A stretch of DNA of 60,530 bases from Gp13-AA77 sp035946575 (GTDB lineage: Bacteria > Acidobacteriota > Terriglobia > UBA7540): positions 1 through 60,530 of the forward strand of contig DASYZG010000048.1 of NCBI GenBank assembly GCA_035946575.1. Direction: 5' to 3'. Positions 17,061 through 26,652 of the stretch are shown here, piece after piece (position 1 is the first letter of the stretch; every line of letters begins with the position of its first letter). Under the pieces are notes generated by a model. That model ran no database searches, was not told where the DNA came from, and saw nothing but the letters and a program-made list of their open reading frames with translations. A program made the position numbers and the translations under genes.

Positions 17061-19868
17061 ATGGCAGAGAAGAAGGGTGGCCGGCAAGTGGGGAGCGGCG
17101 AGTGGCGAGGCTGTCTGTTGCTACTTCTTGCTGCTACCTTTCAGCTGTCATCCGTTACCGCGCTCGGCCAGACGTCACCCTGGTCGGGGATTCTCGATCC
17201 CAGCCGCGCGACCGACTGGACGAAGGCGGGCATCCCGGGCGGGATCCCCAACTACACCGAGGTCTGCCGGACCGTGGCACTGCGAAATACCGGGAATCCT
17301 TCCGACGACGGCCGGGCAAACTCCAATGCGATCGAGAAAGCGCTGAACGCCTGTTCCGGAAACGGCCAGGCCGTAATAATCCCCGCAGGCACCTGGTACG
17401 TGGCGGGGCTTCTGCCGAAGGACGCCCTCCAGCAAGTCGTTCTTCGCGGCGCAGGGCCGCTCGAGACGATTCTGAAATTCACGGAGACTGTCGCCGCCAA
17501 CCCGCCTTCCGACGTCCGCATCAAGGGCGACGGAGGAATACTCAACAGCACGACCTGGACCGGGACCAACGGCAACCTCAGAATCTACAAGCAAGGGGCA
17601 ACGGTGCTCGACGTGGGCTCGACTTCCGGCTTCAGCACCACTCCCGGAGCCCCGGGCAATCTGATCGTGCTCGATCAGCGCAACGACTCGATCGGCGTGG
17701 CGCGAGAATCGGAAACAGGTTCGGTCGTCACCATCACCACCACGGTCCCCCATGGGTTCTCGACCGGCGACACGGTGATGGTCGGGCGGCAAATGGGAGG
17801 CCGGCGTTTCGTCAACTCCGGGTATCATGGCGTCTGGACAATCTCGGCCGCGGGGCCGTGCAGCGGTTGCGCCGCCGGGGGCGGCAGTCTTAAGGATCGA
17901 CAATTCCAATTCAATGCCAACGGGACCTGCTCCGTAACAGGCGCGAGTTGGTTGCCAAACACGGCCACCTTGAAGCTGAATTGCAGAAAGCAGTCGGTTG
18001 ATGCCGGCGATGCCCTCGCGGTCACGGGGCTGAACTCATCGGGTCCAGGAGGCTATAACGGCAGTTTCAGCGCTCTCACTGGAAAAGCGTCGAACGGCAC
18101 GGTCTTCGTGACCTACGCGCTCGGCACCGATCCTGGCACGCACTCGTCAGGCGGGTCGATAACCTGGACGCGCACGGGACTCGGCGGCGGACCGGGCACC
18201 CCGACCGATTACGTGGCCAGGGATACGGGTGGGGTCTTCATTTGCGACATCAGCAATGCCTGCATCGATTCGAACAACACCTATATCGGCCAAGCCTGCG
18301 GCACCGGTCTGAGACATGAGGTAGCGGCCTGTCAGACCGGCGAAGTAAGCCGGCGCAGCCAGCAGGAAGTGAAGCAAGTGATCTCCATTGATCGCAAGGC
18401 GCGCACGATTACCGTCACGCCGCCCGTGGAGATGACGAACTGGAGGACCTCGCAGGCGCCGGGCATCTGGTGGAACGGAGCCACAGCGTACCGGGTGGGC
18501 ATCGAGAACATGACGCTCGATTACTCCGGCGACGGCAAACCCGGCTCCGGCGGCCTGGTGTTCTCCCAGGCGGCCGAGTGCTGGGTGAAGAACATTCGAA
18601 GTCTCTACGGCGGCCTCAATCACGTCATGGCGGAATGGGGCGCGGCGCAGATTGAAGTAGTGGACTCCTATTTCTACGGCAAGAAGCACGGAGGGCCCGA
18701 AGCCTACGGAATCAATCTTCTCGAGAACTCCGACAGCCTGATCCAGAACGACATCTTCCAAAACGTCGAGATGATGATGCCCGAGGAGGACACCGGCAGC
18801 GTTTTTGCGTACAATTACCAGATCTGCGGCGTCCAGAATAATCGCGGCTGGCTGGGCGCCACGCTGTACGCAAACCATGGGATCAACGCCGCCGAGCTTT
18901 ACGAAGGCAATGACGCCAGCCAGGAACTCGCGGACAATATTCACGGCACCGGAACCTCGCTCACCTTCTTCCGCAATCGCATTCGCGGGCAGGATACGCC
19001 CGCCATGCGGCAGCATCTGATGGCGGTGACGGATCACGCCTTCAACCGCGCCGAGAATTTCATCGGAAACAGCCTGGGCACCGGCACCGCCGAGACCCGC
19101 GGCTACCAGATCACAACCGGCAGGGTATTTCCCAGCGGTTACATCTATAGCCTGGGCAGCACGTCTCAGAACGGCACGGCGATCACGGCAGACAGTGCGG
19201 TCTCAAACAGCCTCTTGCCTTGGGGCAACTACGACACCTATACGAACGCGGTGCGCTGGTGCGGTAATTCGTTCGATCCGGGCTGGACCACAACCTGCAA
19301 CAGCACTTCAGAGATTCCCACGGCTGGGGTGGCCTTTATCAACGGCAATCCCGTGCCCCCTACCACTTCGCTGCCGAAATCGTTGTATCTCGGCTCAGCA
19401 CCACCGTTCTGGGCCACGCGTTACGGAATACCGCCCTGGCCCGCCATCGGGCCCGATGTGACCGGAGGAGATGCTCTAGACGGCGCAGGAGGCTTTTCCT
19501 ACGCCATCCCGGCACAGCTCTGCTATGTGAATACAGCCTATGACAGGAATTACCAGGTTCCCTACAAGGTGACGAATGCCAGTTGGTCGTCAAACGTCGC
19601 CACGCTGACCTTGTCGTCGGCGTGGAAAGGCGCGATCAACGGCACTGCGGCAATCGTGGTCGGCGGGGTCAGTGTCGGTCAGTACAACGGCACATGGCAG
19701 GTCACAGGAGGAAATGGCTCGACGATCACGTTCACGCTGCCCCTGGATTCAGATCCCGGGACCGGCACCGGCGGGACGGCAACCGATCAGAACGTGCTGG
19801 CGTACAGCGCCTCGACCTGCTACCTGCAACCGTATCCTTGGACCTCGAAAGCGCCGGCACAACCTTGA
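17061..19868 (+). CDS. Secreted right-handed beta-helix protein, paralogue 2
   Basis: A 935-aa exported protein, tandem paralogue of the preceding gene. The same blocks occur in the same order: signal peptide (CLLLLLAATFQLSSVTALGQT region), WSGILDPSRATDWTKAG, AIEKALNACSGNGQAVIIPAGTW, EMTNWRTSQAPGIWWNGA, DSYFYGKKHGGPEAYGINL and the C-terminal GQYNGTWQVTGGNG. It differs by small insertions, for example GPCSGCAAGGGS near residue 265, and in the C-terminal few residues. The ATG at 17061 has GGGAGACGAGAA upstream. Codon use is more GC-rich than in paralogue 1, suggesting that the duplication is not recent. Extracellular glycan binding or cleavage is likely but unproven. Confidence 0.87.
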   Translation: MAEKKGGRQVGSGEWRGCLLLLLAATFQLSSVTALGQTSPWSGILDPSRATDWTKAGIPGGIPNYTEVCRTVALRNTGNPSDDGRANSNAIEKALNACSGNGQAVIIPAGTWYVAGLLPKDALQQVVLRGAGPLETILKFTETVAANPPSDVRIKGDGGILNSTTWTGTNGNLRIYKQGATVLDVGSTSGFSTTPGAPGNLIVLDQRNDSIGVARESETGSVVTITTTVPHGFSTGDTVMVGRQMGGRRFVNSGYHGVWTISAAGPCSGCAAGGGSLKDRQFQFNANGTCSVTGASWLPNTATLKLNCRKQSVDAGDALAVTGLNSSGPGGYNGSFSALTGKASNGTVFVTYALGTDPGTHSSGGSITWTRTGLGGGPGTPTDYVARDTGGVFICDISNACIDSNNTYIGQACGTGLRHEVAACQTGEVSRRSQQEVKQVISIDRKARTITVTPPVEMTNWRTSQAPGIWWNGATAYRVGIENMTLDYSGDGKPGSGGLVFSQAAECWVKNIRSLYGGLNHVMAEWGAAQIEVVDSYFYGKKHGGPEAYGINLLENSDSLIQNDIFQNVEMMMPEEDTGSVFAYNYQICGVQNNRGWLGATLYANHGINAAELYEGNDASQELADNIHGTGTSLTFFRNRIRGQDTPAMRQHLMAVTDHAFNRAENFIGNSLGTGTAETRGYQITTGRVFPSGYIYSLGSTSQNGTAITADSAVSNSLLPWGNYDTYTNAVRWCGNSFDPGWTTTCNSTSEIPTAGVAFINGNPVPPTTSLPKSLYLGSAPPFWATRYGIPPWPAIGPDVTGGDALDGAGGFSYAIPAQLCYVNTAYDRNYQVPYKVTNASWSSNVATLTLSSAWKGAINGTAAIVVGGVSVGQYNGTWQVTGGNGSTITFTLPLDSDPGTGTGGTATDQNVLAYSASTCYLQPYPWTSKAPAQP

Positions 19869-19895
19869 CCTGGAGAACGGGTGACGGCTGTGGCT

Positions 19896-21218
19896 TTACC
19901 AGCAGATTCCGTCGTAGCGCGCCCCGTGCTGGAGACGGCGCGAAGCTTCGAGATTCACCAGATCAATGACATGCTGTTCCGGACCGAGGCAGGCCGCCAG
20001 CTTCTTGTTGTCAACCGATCTCGTTCCGATGATTACGACTTCGGCCGCTTTGATCACCTCTTCGAAATCGGCGGACAGGAGCGAGCCGATGTGCGGAATC
20101 ACCTGCTCGATGTACTGCCGGTTCGAGCCGATCACCTGTCCGAGCGAGACCTGAGGATCCCAGACCGAGACCTGGCAGCCCTCACCGAGCAGGCGTTTGA
20201 TCAACTGCACCTGCGGGCTTTCGCGCAGATCGTCGGTGCCGGACTTGAAGCTGAGACCGAGCATCCCGACCTTACGCTTCTTCGTCGCAAGCACCGCTTC
20301 CACCGCGCGGTCCAGATGCCGCGCATTGCTCTGCAGGATCGATTCGAGCAGCGGCAGGTTGACGTCGAGTTCCCGCGCCCGATGCGTCAGGGCGCGCAGG
20401 TCCTTGGGAAGGCAGGAGCCGCCGAAGGCGAATCCGGGAGAAAGATAGGCGGGCGAGATGTTGAGCCGTTTGTCGGAGGTGAAGATCCGGTTCACCATTT
20501 CCGCGTCGGCGTCGAGCCCCTTGCAGAGTGCGCCGATTTCGTTGGCGAAGCCGACTTTCAAGGCATGAAAGGCGTTGCAGACGTACTTCACCATCTCGGC
20601 CACCGGAATCCCGGTCGCGAACACCTCGCCCGGCATCTCCCGGTAAAGTTCGCGCACCGCGCCAAGATCGTCCGGCGTGCGCGCGCCCAGCACCGTGTAG
20701 GGAGGCGTCAGAAAGTCCTCGACCGCGCTGCCCTCCCGCATAAACTCGGGATTGTAGGCGACAGCGAAGTCGGCGCCGGCGCGTCGTCCGCTGGCCTTCT
20801 CGAGCCCCGGAATCACCAGCGATTCCGTGCTGCCGGGCAGCATGGTGCTGCGCAAGACGACGGTATGCCGCGCCTGCTTGCATTTCAGCGCCTCGCCGAT
20901 CTGGGCGGCCACGCGCTCCACGTGGCTGAGATCAAGCTTGCCGCTGTGCAGGCTCGGAGTGCCGACGGAGACGAAAGAGACTTCCGTCTCGGCGATCGCC
21001 CGCCGCACATCGGTGGTGGCACGCAACCGCCCCGACTCGCGTCCGGCGGCAGTCAACTCGCTCATCTGCGCCTCGACGATCGGGCTGCGGCCCGCCTCGA
21101 TCATCTCCACCTTGGGCCGGCTCAGGTCCACGCCAAGGACCGAGTGGCCCATGCGTGCGAAACACGCCGCCGTCACCGAACCCACATACCCCAAACCGAA
21201 TACGCTTATCGAACTCAA
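19896..21218 (-). CDS. algD: GDP-mannose 6-dehydrogenase-like nucleotide-sugar dehydrogenase
   Basis: A 440-aa cytoplasmic enzyme of the UDP-glucose/GDP-mannose dehydrogenase family, oxidising the C6 hydroxyl of a sugar nucleotide to a carboxylate with two NAD+. FGLGYVGSVTA (residues 7-17) binds NAD, AYNPEFMREGSAVEDF is the substrate-contact segment and FAFGGSCLPKDLRAL contains the catalytic Cys (C269). These last two blocks read more like AlgD (GDP-mannose) than Ugd or WecC, hence the symbol, which is tentative. It would supply mannuronate-type precursor for an acidic exopolysaccharide. It converges on the beta-helix gene with only 27 bases between, and no operon partner is seen. Confidence 0.85.
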   Translation of the reverse strand: MSSISVFGLGYVGSVTAACFARMGHSVLGVDLSRPKVEMIEAGRSPIVEAQMSELTAAGRESGRLRATTDVRRAIAETEVSFVSVGTPSLHSGKLDLSHVERVAAQIGEALKCKQARHTVVLRSTMLPGSTESLVIPGLEKASGRRAGADFAVAYNPEFMREGSAVEDFLTPPYTVLGARTPDDLGAVRELYREMPGEVFATGIPVAEMVKYVCNAFHALKVGFANEIGALCKGLDADAEMVNRIFTSDKRLNISPAYLSPGFAFGGSCLPKDLRALTHRARELDVNLPLLESILQSNARHLDRAVEAVLATKKRKVGMLGLSFKSGTDDLRESPQVQLIKRLLGEGCQVSVWDPQVSLGQVIGSNRQYIEQVIPHIGSLLSADFEEVIKAAEVVIIGTRSVDNKKLAACLGPEQHVIDLVNLEASRRLQHGARYDGICW

Positions 21219-21591
21219 AATGCCGGCTCCTTCACGTCCTTTTTTACAGCCCGAAGACCGGATCGGCCCCCCACGCCTGCTACCGCGGCCGAGCTATATG
21301 GATGCCTCACCACAGCGGGAAAGGGTCTTAAAATCATCGCCGCACCTCCGGGAACATTAGACCGATCTCTCAACCGGCGGCCCCGGAAAATGCCAAAACC
21401 CAGGGCGCACGTGATTAACCTTGCCATTCCATGTATGGATTTGTCAAAAGCAGGCGAACCGGGTCCTGTAGTGTCATTTGGATCGCGCCGGGCGATTGTC
21501 TCCGAATGTACGTCCCGATGCGTATTCGCGCATCGACTAGCTCAAGTTCTGCTCTTCAGATTCCCGGGATCGTCGACGGGGAGGGCTGAGG
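21219..21591. other. Divergent intergenic region (dehydrogenase / sigma factor)
   Basis: 373 bases carrying the promoter regions of the leftward dehydrogenase gene and the rightward sigma factor. I see no gene and no strong sigma-70 consensus; short open frames on both strands lack support. Confidence 0.4.
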
Positions 21592-22185
21592 ATGCATGTT
21601 CGAAAACGTGCAACAGTATTGGTGTGCGCTCACGGCGGTCAGAAGCGCGACGAGGACTCTGTCGTCCACTGGCTGCCGCTCGTCCGCTCAATCGCTGCCA
21701 GCGAGTTCAGACGCCTGGGAGGGCTGACAAAGCTGCTGCTGATTGATCTCGACGATCTCATCCAAACCGGAACCGTGGGACTGCTGGCGGCAATCGAACA
21801 CTTCGATCCCGCGCGTTCTACTTCAAAGACCTACTTCACCCGGCGAATCAGGTGGGCCATTCTCGATTTTCTTCGCTCTTTTCCTTACTTCAAAGATGGC
21901 CAGCCGATCGCGAAGGAGAGCGTCAACGTACTCGAGTGTCAGCCGGTCCATAACGACGAACTCGGCAAGGTGGAGACTCGGGTTGACGTTGAGAAACTCA
22001 CGGGTTTGCTTTCGGAAACGCAAAGGCAGGTGATTTTGGGCATCATGCACGACGTGGCGCAGAACTCGATTGCATCCCGGCTCGCAGTCACCGAAGGTCG
22101 CGTGTCGCAGATCAAGCGCGAGTCCCTGAGTGCCATGCGCTCCTGGATCAGCACGGAAAGCGCCTGGGGTCTCGGCGAGGCCTAG
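21592..22185 (+). CDS. Sigma-70 family RNA polymerase sigma factor (alternative, FliA/WhiG-sized)
   Basis: A 197-aa sigma factor. DLDDLIQTGTVGLLAAIEHFDP with TYFTRRIRWAILDFLRS is region 2 (core binding, -10 recognition) and LSETQRQVILGIMHDVAQN followed by SRLAVTEGRVSQIKRESL is the region 4 helix-turn-helix. Region 3 is short, so it is an alternative factor rather than a housekeeping one. The ATG at 21592 is preceded by GGGGAGGGCTGAGG, a strong site. It lies in the polysaccharide region, converging with the NusG paralogue, which may point to shared control of the surface genes. No anti-sigma gene is visible beside it. Confidence 0.9.
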   Translation: MHVRKRATVLVCAHGGQKRDEDSVVHWLPLVRSIAASEFRRLGGLTKLLLIDLDDLIQTGTVGLLAAIEHFDPARSTSKTYFTRRIRWAILDFLRSFPYFKDGQPIAKESVNVLECQPVHNDELGKVETRVDVEKLTGLLSETQRQVILGIMHDVAQNSIASRLAVTEGRVSQIKRESLSAMRSWISTESAWGLGEA

Positions 22186-22344
22186 TCCAGCCCGTGGCGG
22201 AAGGGATGCAGAGAGCGGCCCTGATGGCGCCCAAGCACCGTCAGTGCAGTTATTCGGTCGTCCATAAGGGCCGCTCCTCATCGTCGCCACGGCACGGCTG
22301 GCGCGGCAGCTCATTTCACCGCGTCACAGGTGTTATGCCTTTGT

Positions 22345-22989
22345 TCAATTGGATGGAAGAAAGCGAATGGGCCGCACGTCGTCGAGCGCTGCAGGTACTT
22401 GTTTCGTAGACCACGCCGGGGGGTTACAGGGCCTTTCTTTGGCGGGTCGCTTCTCGACGCGCTCCACGTTGGAGGCGTCCACCTCAACGGCAACTGACTT
22501 CTCAAGCATTTCGACGGAGATGACGAGGCGGCAGATGCCCTTGACTCGCACCAAGATGCCCTCGACGTCTTCCAGCGGGCCCGCATTGACCCGGACCCAG
22601 TCTCCACATTTCAGAAAGGGATGAGGCTCAAGGCGCATTGAACTCTGCACCAGCCTTTTGACCGCGGCGATTTCAACGTCAGGGATAACCGCCACATGCG
22701 CGGCCGCCGTAATGAGCCAGTGGACGCCGGGTGTAGTGAGAATCTGGAGTTGCCGCTCGATGTTTCCGTGGATAAAGACATACGAGGGAAACAACGGGAG
22801 AGAGAGTTGCTTCAGGCGATCCTTCCAGCGGCGGCGGGTCTGGTACAAGGGCAAGAACACTTCAAAACCCTTCTTCTGCAGCATGTCGGCAACAGATTTT
22901 TCGTGTTGATGACGCGTATACGCCGCATACCAGAAGGAGATCTCGTCTGATTGGATCGCGAAGCGCTCGTTCGCCATTGGGTATTGCAT
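22345..22989 (-). CDS. NusG/RfaH-family transcription elongation factor (UpxY-like paralogue)
   Basis: A specialised NusG paralogue of about 214 aa. FWYAAYTRHQHEKSVADML with FEVFLPLY, then LPLFPSYVFIHGN, is the NGN domain that contacts RNA polymerase. WVRVNAGPLEDVEGILVRVKG near the C-terminus is the KOW motif. Such paralogues (RfaH, LoaP, UpxY) prevent premature termination in long polysaccharide or secondary-metabolite operons. Starts at 22989 and 22977 are both possible; GGAG is only 2 bases from the first but 13 or so from the second. Location among polysaccharide genes supports an antitermination role there, which is inferred. Confidence 0.88.
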   Translation of the reverse strand: MQYPMANERFAIQSDEISFWYAAYTRHQHEKSVADMLQKKGFEVFLPLYQTRRRWKDRLKQLSLPLFPSYVFIHGNIERQLQILTTPGVHWLITAAAHVAVIPDVEIAAVKRLVQSSMRLEPHPFLKCGDWVRVNAGPLEDVEGILVRVKGICRLVISVEMLEKSVAVEVDASNVERVEKRPAKERPCNPPAWSTKQVPAALDDVRPIRFLPSN

Positions 22990-23611
22990 AGCTCCACTAT
23001 GCGATTTACAGGGTGTCTGGCGCCTGCCCTTATGACCAGCTCCCCCTTGAACTGGATAATCAGATGTTGCTCCAATGCGGCTGCGCGTCAGCCTGAACCC
23101 TGCAGGTGGCTCGTCGATTGGCCCTCGGCACCGATTTCCTCTGCACTCGGTTCCGCGAGCTTCAAAACTCCGAGCCGACACACGGCAAGATGTGCTGTCC
23201 CTTAGCGCACTGAAGGCCCGCATGCTCGTCAGGTCTCTGCAGCCAACAACCCACTACCGCGCAAGTTCCCGACGGATAAAAGCGGTTTTCATTCATAGCC
23301 TCCACTGCTGCCAGAAAGGAGAGGTTAACTTCCGGAGGGCTGAAGCCACAATCGGTTCAAACCCTGACTCGCTGATGGAAAATTACCGTATCAATCAGCG
23401 CGCGGATGTTAAACGTAACATTAGTGTTAAGCGGATGATTGTTTAGCGTGACAAATTACCTGTCGCCGCCGTCTCCGATTCGCAACAGCGCGCAGGCTCG
23501 TTTAGCCGCGCATCGAAATGGGTACCTGCCAAGACTCTGCGAGCAGGACCGAAATGCGAAGACGTTTGGCTTGGCGATGAGAGTAGGAAGCACTGAAGGC
23601 GAAGGAGTGGA
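22990..23611. other. Intergenic region upstream of the NusG paralogue
   Basis: About 620 bases between the NusG-like gene and tRNA-Lys, with no convincing gene. An A+T-rich patch at 23380-23460 includes the imperfect inverted stretch TTAAACGTAACATTAGTGTTAA and is the likely promoter region for the leftward gene. Open frames through it have no motif. Confidence 0.4.
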
Positions 23612-23687
23612 TGGTGAGCCGTGAGGGAATCGAACCCCCAACCTACTGATTAAGAGTCAGTTGCTCTACCAATTGAGCTAACGGCCC
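23612..23687 (-). tRNA. tRNA-Lys (anticodon CTT)
   Basis: Read leftward from 23687, GGGCCGT pairs with ACGGCTC as acceptor stem (one G-U pair). The D-arm contains GCTCAATTGGTAGAGC, the anticodon stem is ACTGA/TCAGT around loop CTCTTAA giving anticodon CTT, and the T-arm holds GGTTCGATTCC. Discriminator A and a genomically encoded CCA follow at 23615-23612. An extended -10 (TGCTACAAT, TACAAT at 23705-23700) lies just upstream. Confidence 0.97.
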
Positions 23688-23740
23688 ATCACTTCCCGAA
23701 TTGTAGCACAACTCGATCTGCGGCCCGCATTCGGAATGTG

Positions 23741-25960
23741 TCAGTTGTGGCGGGGCGGATCACTCCGCTGGGCCGTTCCTGAACGGCGCAGGGCATCGCG
23801 CAGATCTTCAGCCGTGGTGGCTGGCGGCTGGCAGGAGTTTCCGGTGCAAACCAACCCAAACGAATTGTGGCCGGGCTTCAGATGAGGCAGAGTAGCAGCC
23901 AGCCCGGAGGGCAGAGAGCCGCCGGCAATCGCCTCCGGGGTCAGCGCAAGGACACGCTTGCCTGGGACAGGCGCATCCTGGGCAGCGCGCCACAACTCTT
24001 CGCGGCGAGAATCGGCCGCGAGGCCGACCACTATGATTTCCACGGACCCGCGCAGATGGCGAGCGAGAGCGAGACCGTACGTTGACGCGAACAGGCCGTA
24101 CTCACCGGCCTTGGTTGCGAAGAGGTCCAGAGTCCGGTCCGCTTTTTCGCCGAGATCCCGGCGCCCGGTTAGCAGCGCCAGGCGGTCCAGTACGGCGATC
24201 GCCACGGAGTTTCCCGCCGGTGTGGGGGAATCCTGCAACGCCTTACGCCGCACGGCCAGCGCACCGCGCCGATCGCCGGCGTCAATGGCCATATCGAAAA
24301 AGCCCCCTGCGGTTGAGTCCCAGAAGCGTTGCACGACAAGTTCGCCGAGCGCTAGCGCGCGGTCGAAGTAGCGGCTCTCGCCCGTAACCTCAAAAGCATC
24401 GAGGAGCGCCGAGGCCACCAGCACCTGGTCGTCGAGCAGATCGAAGTTGGAGGCAGCGAGCCGCTCCGGCGGCGTGCTGGAGGACGTCTCCACAAAGGAG
24501 GGGCGCCATGCCCGGGTGCCGTCATCACCCTGCGGCGGCCGCTCTGAAAGCAGGTGGGCAACTCCGAGTCGCGCGTCCCAAGCGTTTTCCATGAACAGGT
24601 CAAGGGTCTGCAGCGCGCGGTCCCGCGCGCCCTCGAGACCGAGCACCTTATAGGCCTCGAGCAGTGCGGAGGCCATCATGGCGTTCCAGCCGGCGTACAT
24701 GGTGGGATCGGTGAAAGGGGTGGGACGCTGTAGCCTTGCCGCCAGCATTTTGGCCTTGACGCGCTCAAGAATGCGGAGAACCTCCCCCGCCCTCAGCCCC
24801 GTACGCGCCGTAATCGCCTCGAGGGGCTGATCGATGAAAAGAACGTTCTTGGCCGGATTGTGATGCATCTCACCCGTGCTACCGATGCCGAAACGCAGTG
24901 CGGCCACACGCGCTTCCTGCTCGTCGAGCGCGGCGCGAAGCTCGTCCAGAGTCCAGGTGAAGTAGTCGCCGTCGTCTTCCAGATTCACGTCCGCATCCTG
25001 GCTGGCATAGAACCCGCCGCCGGGCCGCGCGAGCACCTTCTCGACGAACGTGAGAATCCCCAGAGCGACCTCGCGAAAGACCTCCTGGCGCGTGAGCTGC
25101 CAGGCGTGCAGATAATTCACGAGCAGCCCGGAGTTGTCATACGACATTTTCTCGAAGTGAGGCACGCCCCAATGCTCATCCACGGAGTAGCGGTGAAAAC
25201 CGTCGCCGATCTGATCGTAGACGCCGCGGCGGCCCATGGCTTCGAGCGTATGGGTCACGATGTCGAGCAGACGGCGCTCACCTCGCTCGAGGTACTGATC
25301 GAGCAGCAACTCCACCGCGACGGGATGGGGGAACTTGGGGGCGCGGCCAAACCCGCCGTGCTCCGGGTCATAAAGCTCCTTGATGCTGGCAACGATCGTC
25401 TCCACGACAGGCGGTCCAGCCTGGCCCGCGGGCTTATAGATTTCGACCTTGCCCAGCGCCTCGGCGATCTGCTCGGCGCTTGTGTGTATTTCGCCGCGAT
25501 GGGTGCGGTAATTGTGCGCGATGGTCTCGAGGATGCGCTTCATACCGGGGCGGCCGTAACGGTCGTCAGGCGGGAAATAGGTTCCACCGAAAAACGGCTT
25601 GCCGTCGGGGGTGAGAATGGCGGTGAGTGGCCATCCGCCCTGCCCGGTGAGGGCACTTATGGCCATCTGATAGCGGGCGTCGATGTCCGGCCGTTCGTCG
25701 CGATCGACCTTCACGGCCACGTAGTGCTGGTTGATGATGCCGGCGATTTCGCCGTCTTCGTAGCTTTCGCGGTCCAGAACGTGGCACCAATGGCACCAGA
25801 CCGCGCCGATATCGAGCAGGATCGGCTTGTCCTCACGCCGGGCGCGCTCGAATGCCGCGTCACCCCATTCCTGCCATGCGACCGGCTGATGAGCGGCGCT
25901 GCGGAGGTATGGGCTGGCGGCAGCCGACAAGCCATTGACGACACTGGCTGCTTCATTCAT
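23741..25960 (-). CDS. YyaL/DUF255-type thioredoxin-fold protein (SPATA20 homologue)
   Basis: A 739-aa cytoplasmic protein of the widely conserved YyaL/spermatogenesis-associated-20 family. The N-terminal thioredoxin-like DUF255 domain has LLDIGAVWCHWCHVLDRES with CxxC at 56/59 and VKVDRDERPDID. The rest is an (alpha/alpha)6-barrel-like region similar to N-acylglucosamine 2-epimerases (YDQIGDGFHRYSVDEHWGVPHFEKM, FYASQDADVNLEDDGDYFTW). The length is normal for the family. The start at 25960 follows AGGACCAGATCCT; the open frame extends upstream without family similarity. The biochemical role of this family is not settled. Confidence 0.94.
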   Translation of the reverse strand: MNEAASVVNGLSAAASPYLRSAAHQPVAWQEWGDAAFERARREDKPILLDIGAVWCHWCHVLDRESYEDGEIAGIINQHYVAVKVDRDERPDIDARYQMAISALTGQGGWPLTAILTPDGKPFFGGTYFPPDDRYGRPGMKRILETIAHNYRTHRGEIHTSAEQIAEALGKVEIYKPAGQAGPPVVETIVASIKELYDPEHGGFGRAPKFPHPVAVELLLDQYLERGERRLLDIVTHTLEAMGRRGVYDQIGDGFHRYSVDEHWGVPHFEKMSYDNSGLLVNYLHAWQLTRQEVFREVALGILTFVEKVLARPGGGFYASQDADVNLEDDGDYFTWTLDELRAALDEQEARVAALRFGIGSTGEMHHNPAKNVLFIDQPLEAITARTGLRAGEVLRILERVKAKMLAARLQRPTPFTDPTMYAGWNAMMASALLEAYKVLGLEGARDRALQTLDLFMENAWDARLGVAHLLSERPPQGDDGTRAWRPSFVETSSSTPPERLAASNFDLLDDQVLVASALLDAFEVTGESRYFDRALALGELVVQRFWDSTAGGFFDMAIDAGDRRGALAVRRKALQDSPTPAGNSVAIAVLDRLALLTGRRDLGEKADRTLDLFATKAGEYGLFASTYGLALARHLRGSVEIIVVGLAADSRREELWRAAQDAPVPGKRVLALTPEAIAGGSLPSGLAATLPHLKPGHNSFGLVCTGNSCQPPATTAEDLRDALRRSGTAQRSDPPRHN

Positions 25961-26172
25961 AGGATCTGGTCCTGCCCGGCATCGGCCTTGGGCCTTTGTC
26001 GCAATCACCACCCCCGGCCCCTCCTTATCAAGGAGGGGAGAAGCCCGGCCGCCATATCCGCGATCTGCTCCCCGCCTTATCAAGTGAGGAGGGAAAGCCT
26101 GGCCACCGCAGGCGCGATCTGCTCCGCTCCTCGTTGGGGATGGGCCGGGGGTAGTGGCCGCCGGCCGACGTC

Positions 26173-26634
26173 TTAGTGTACGCGTCCACGCCCCGGCGGC
26201 GGGCCTTCCGACTCCTGGGCAGCGTCATCATCATCCAGCGGCTTGCGCCCGGCGAATCCCTCATCCATACCGTGCCAGTACCCGATCCGCTCCTCGCCGA
26301 GTTTCCAGCAGAGGTACACCTCGCGCCCTTCCCGGACCGTCGGAAAATCCACCAGCCCCTCATCGAGGTCTTTCAGGACGCAGCCCGTATCCTGAATTCG
26401 GCTGACCGCCTCGCGGATTTTCTCGTTGGCCTCATTGCGCAGGGCACGCTTCTCCGCAAGCTCTTTGTAGGGCGGAATCCAGCCGCCCAGGATCATGATT
26501 TTGGCAGCGGCCTGGGCGAACTCGCGATCGAGCCCGTCCATCTTCTCCTTGTGCTCACGCGCCTCCGCGAGAACATTCGAAATCATGGGCAGAAGGGCTT
26601 CCGCCTCGTTGCGATCAAAGTAGTGTTCGGCCAT
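26173..26634 (-). CDS. DUF2203 family protein
   Basis: A 153-aa hydrophilic helical protein of the DUF2203 family, function unknown. Recognisable blocks are YFDRNEAEALLPMISNVL at the N-terminus, a long helix to residue 80, then GCVLKDLDEGLVDFPTVREG and VYLCWKLGEERIGYWHGMD. The last two are the family hallmark. The Glu/Asp-rich tail is dispensable in relatives. It ends well before the YyaL-type gene and starts 18 bases after moaA, so it is probably cotranscribed with moaA. Confidence 0.9.
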   Translation of the reverse strand: MAEHYFDRNEAEALLPMISNVLAEAREHKEKMDGLDREFAQAAAKIMILGGWIPPYKELAEKRALRNEANEKIREAVSRIQDTGCVLKDLDEGLVDFPTVREGREVYLCWKLGEERIGYWHGMDEGFAGRKPLDDDDAAQESEGPPPGRGRVH

Positions 26635-26652
26635 CTCGTCAGCTTTCCCCGA

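Noticed and set aside
19881..21746. 621-aa plus-strand frame opposite the GDP-mannose dehydrogenase gene
   Set aside because: Antisense shadow without motif; it also runs into the sigma factor gene.
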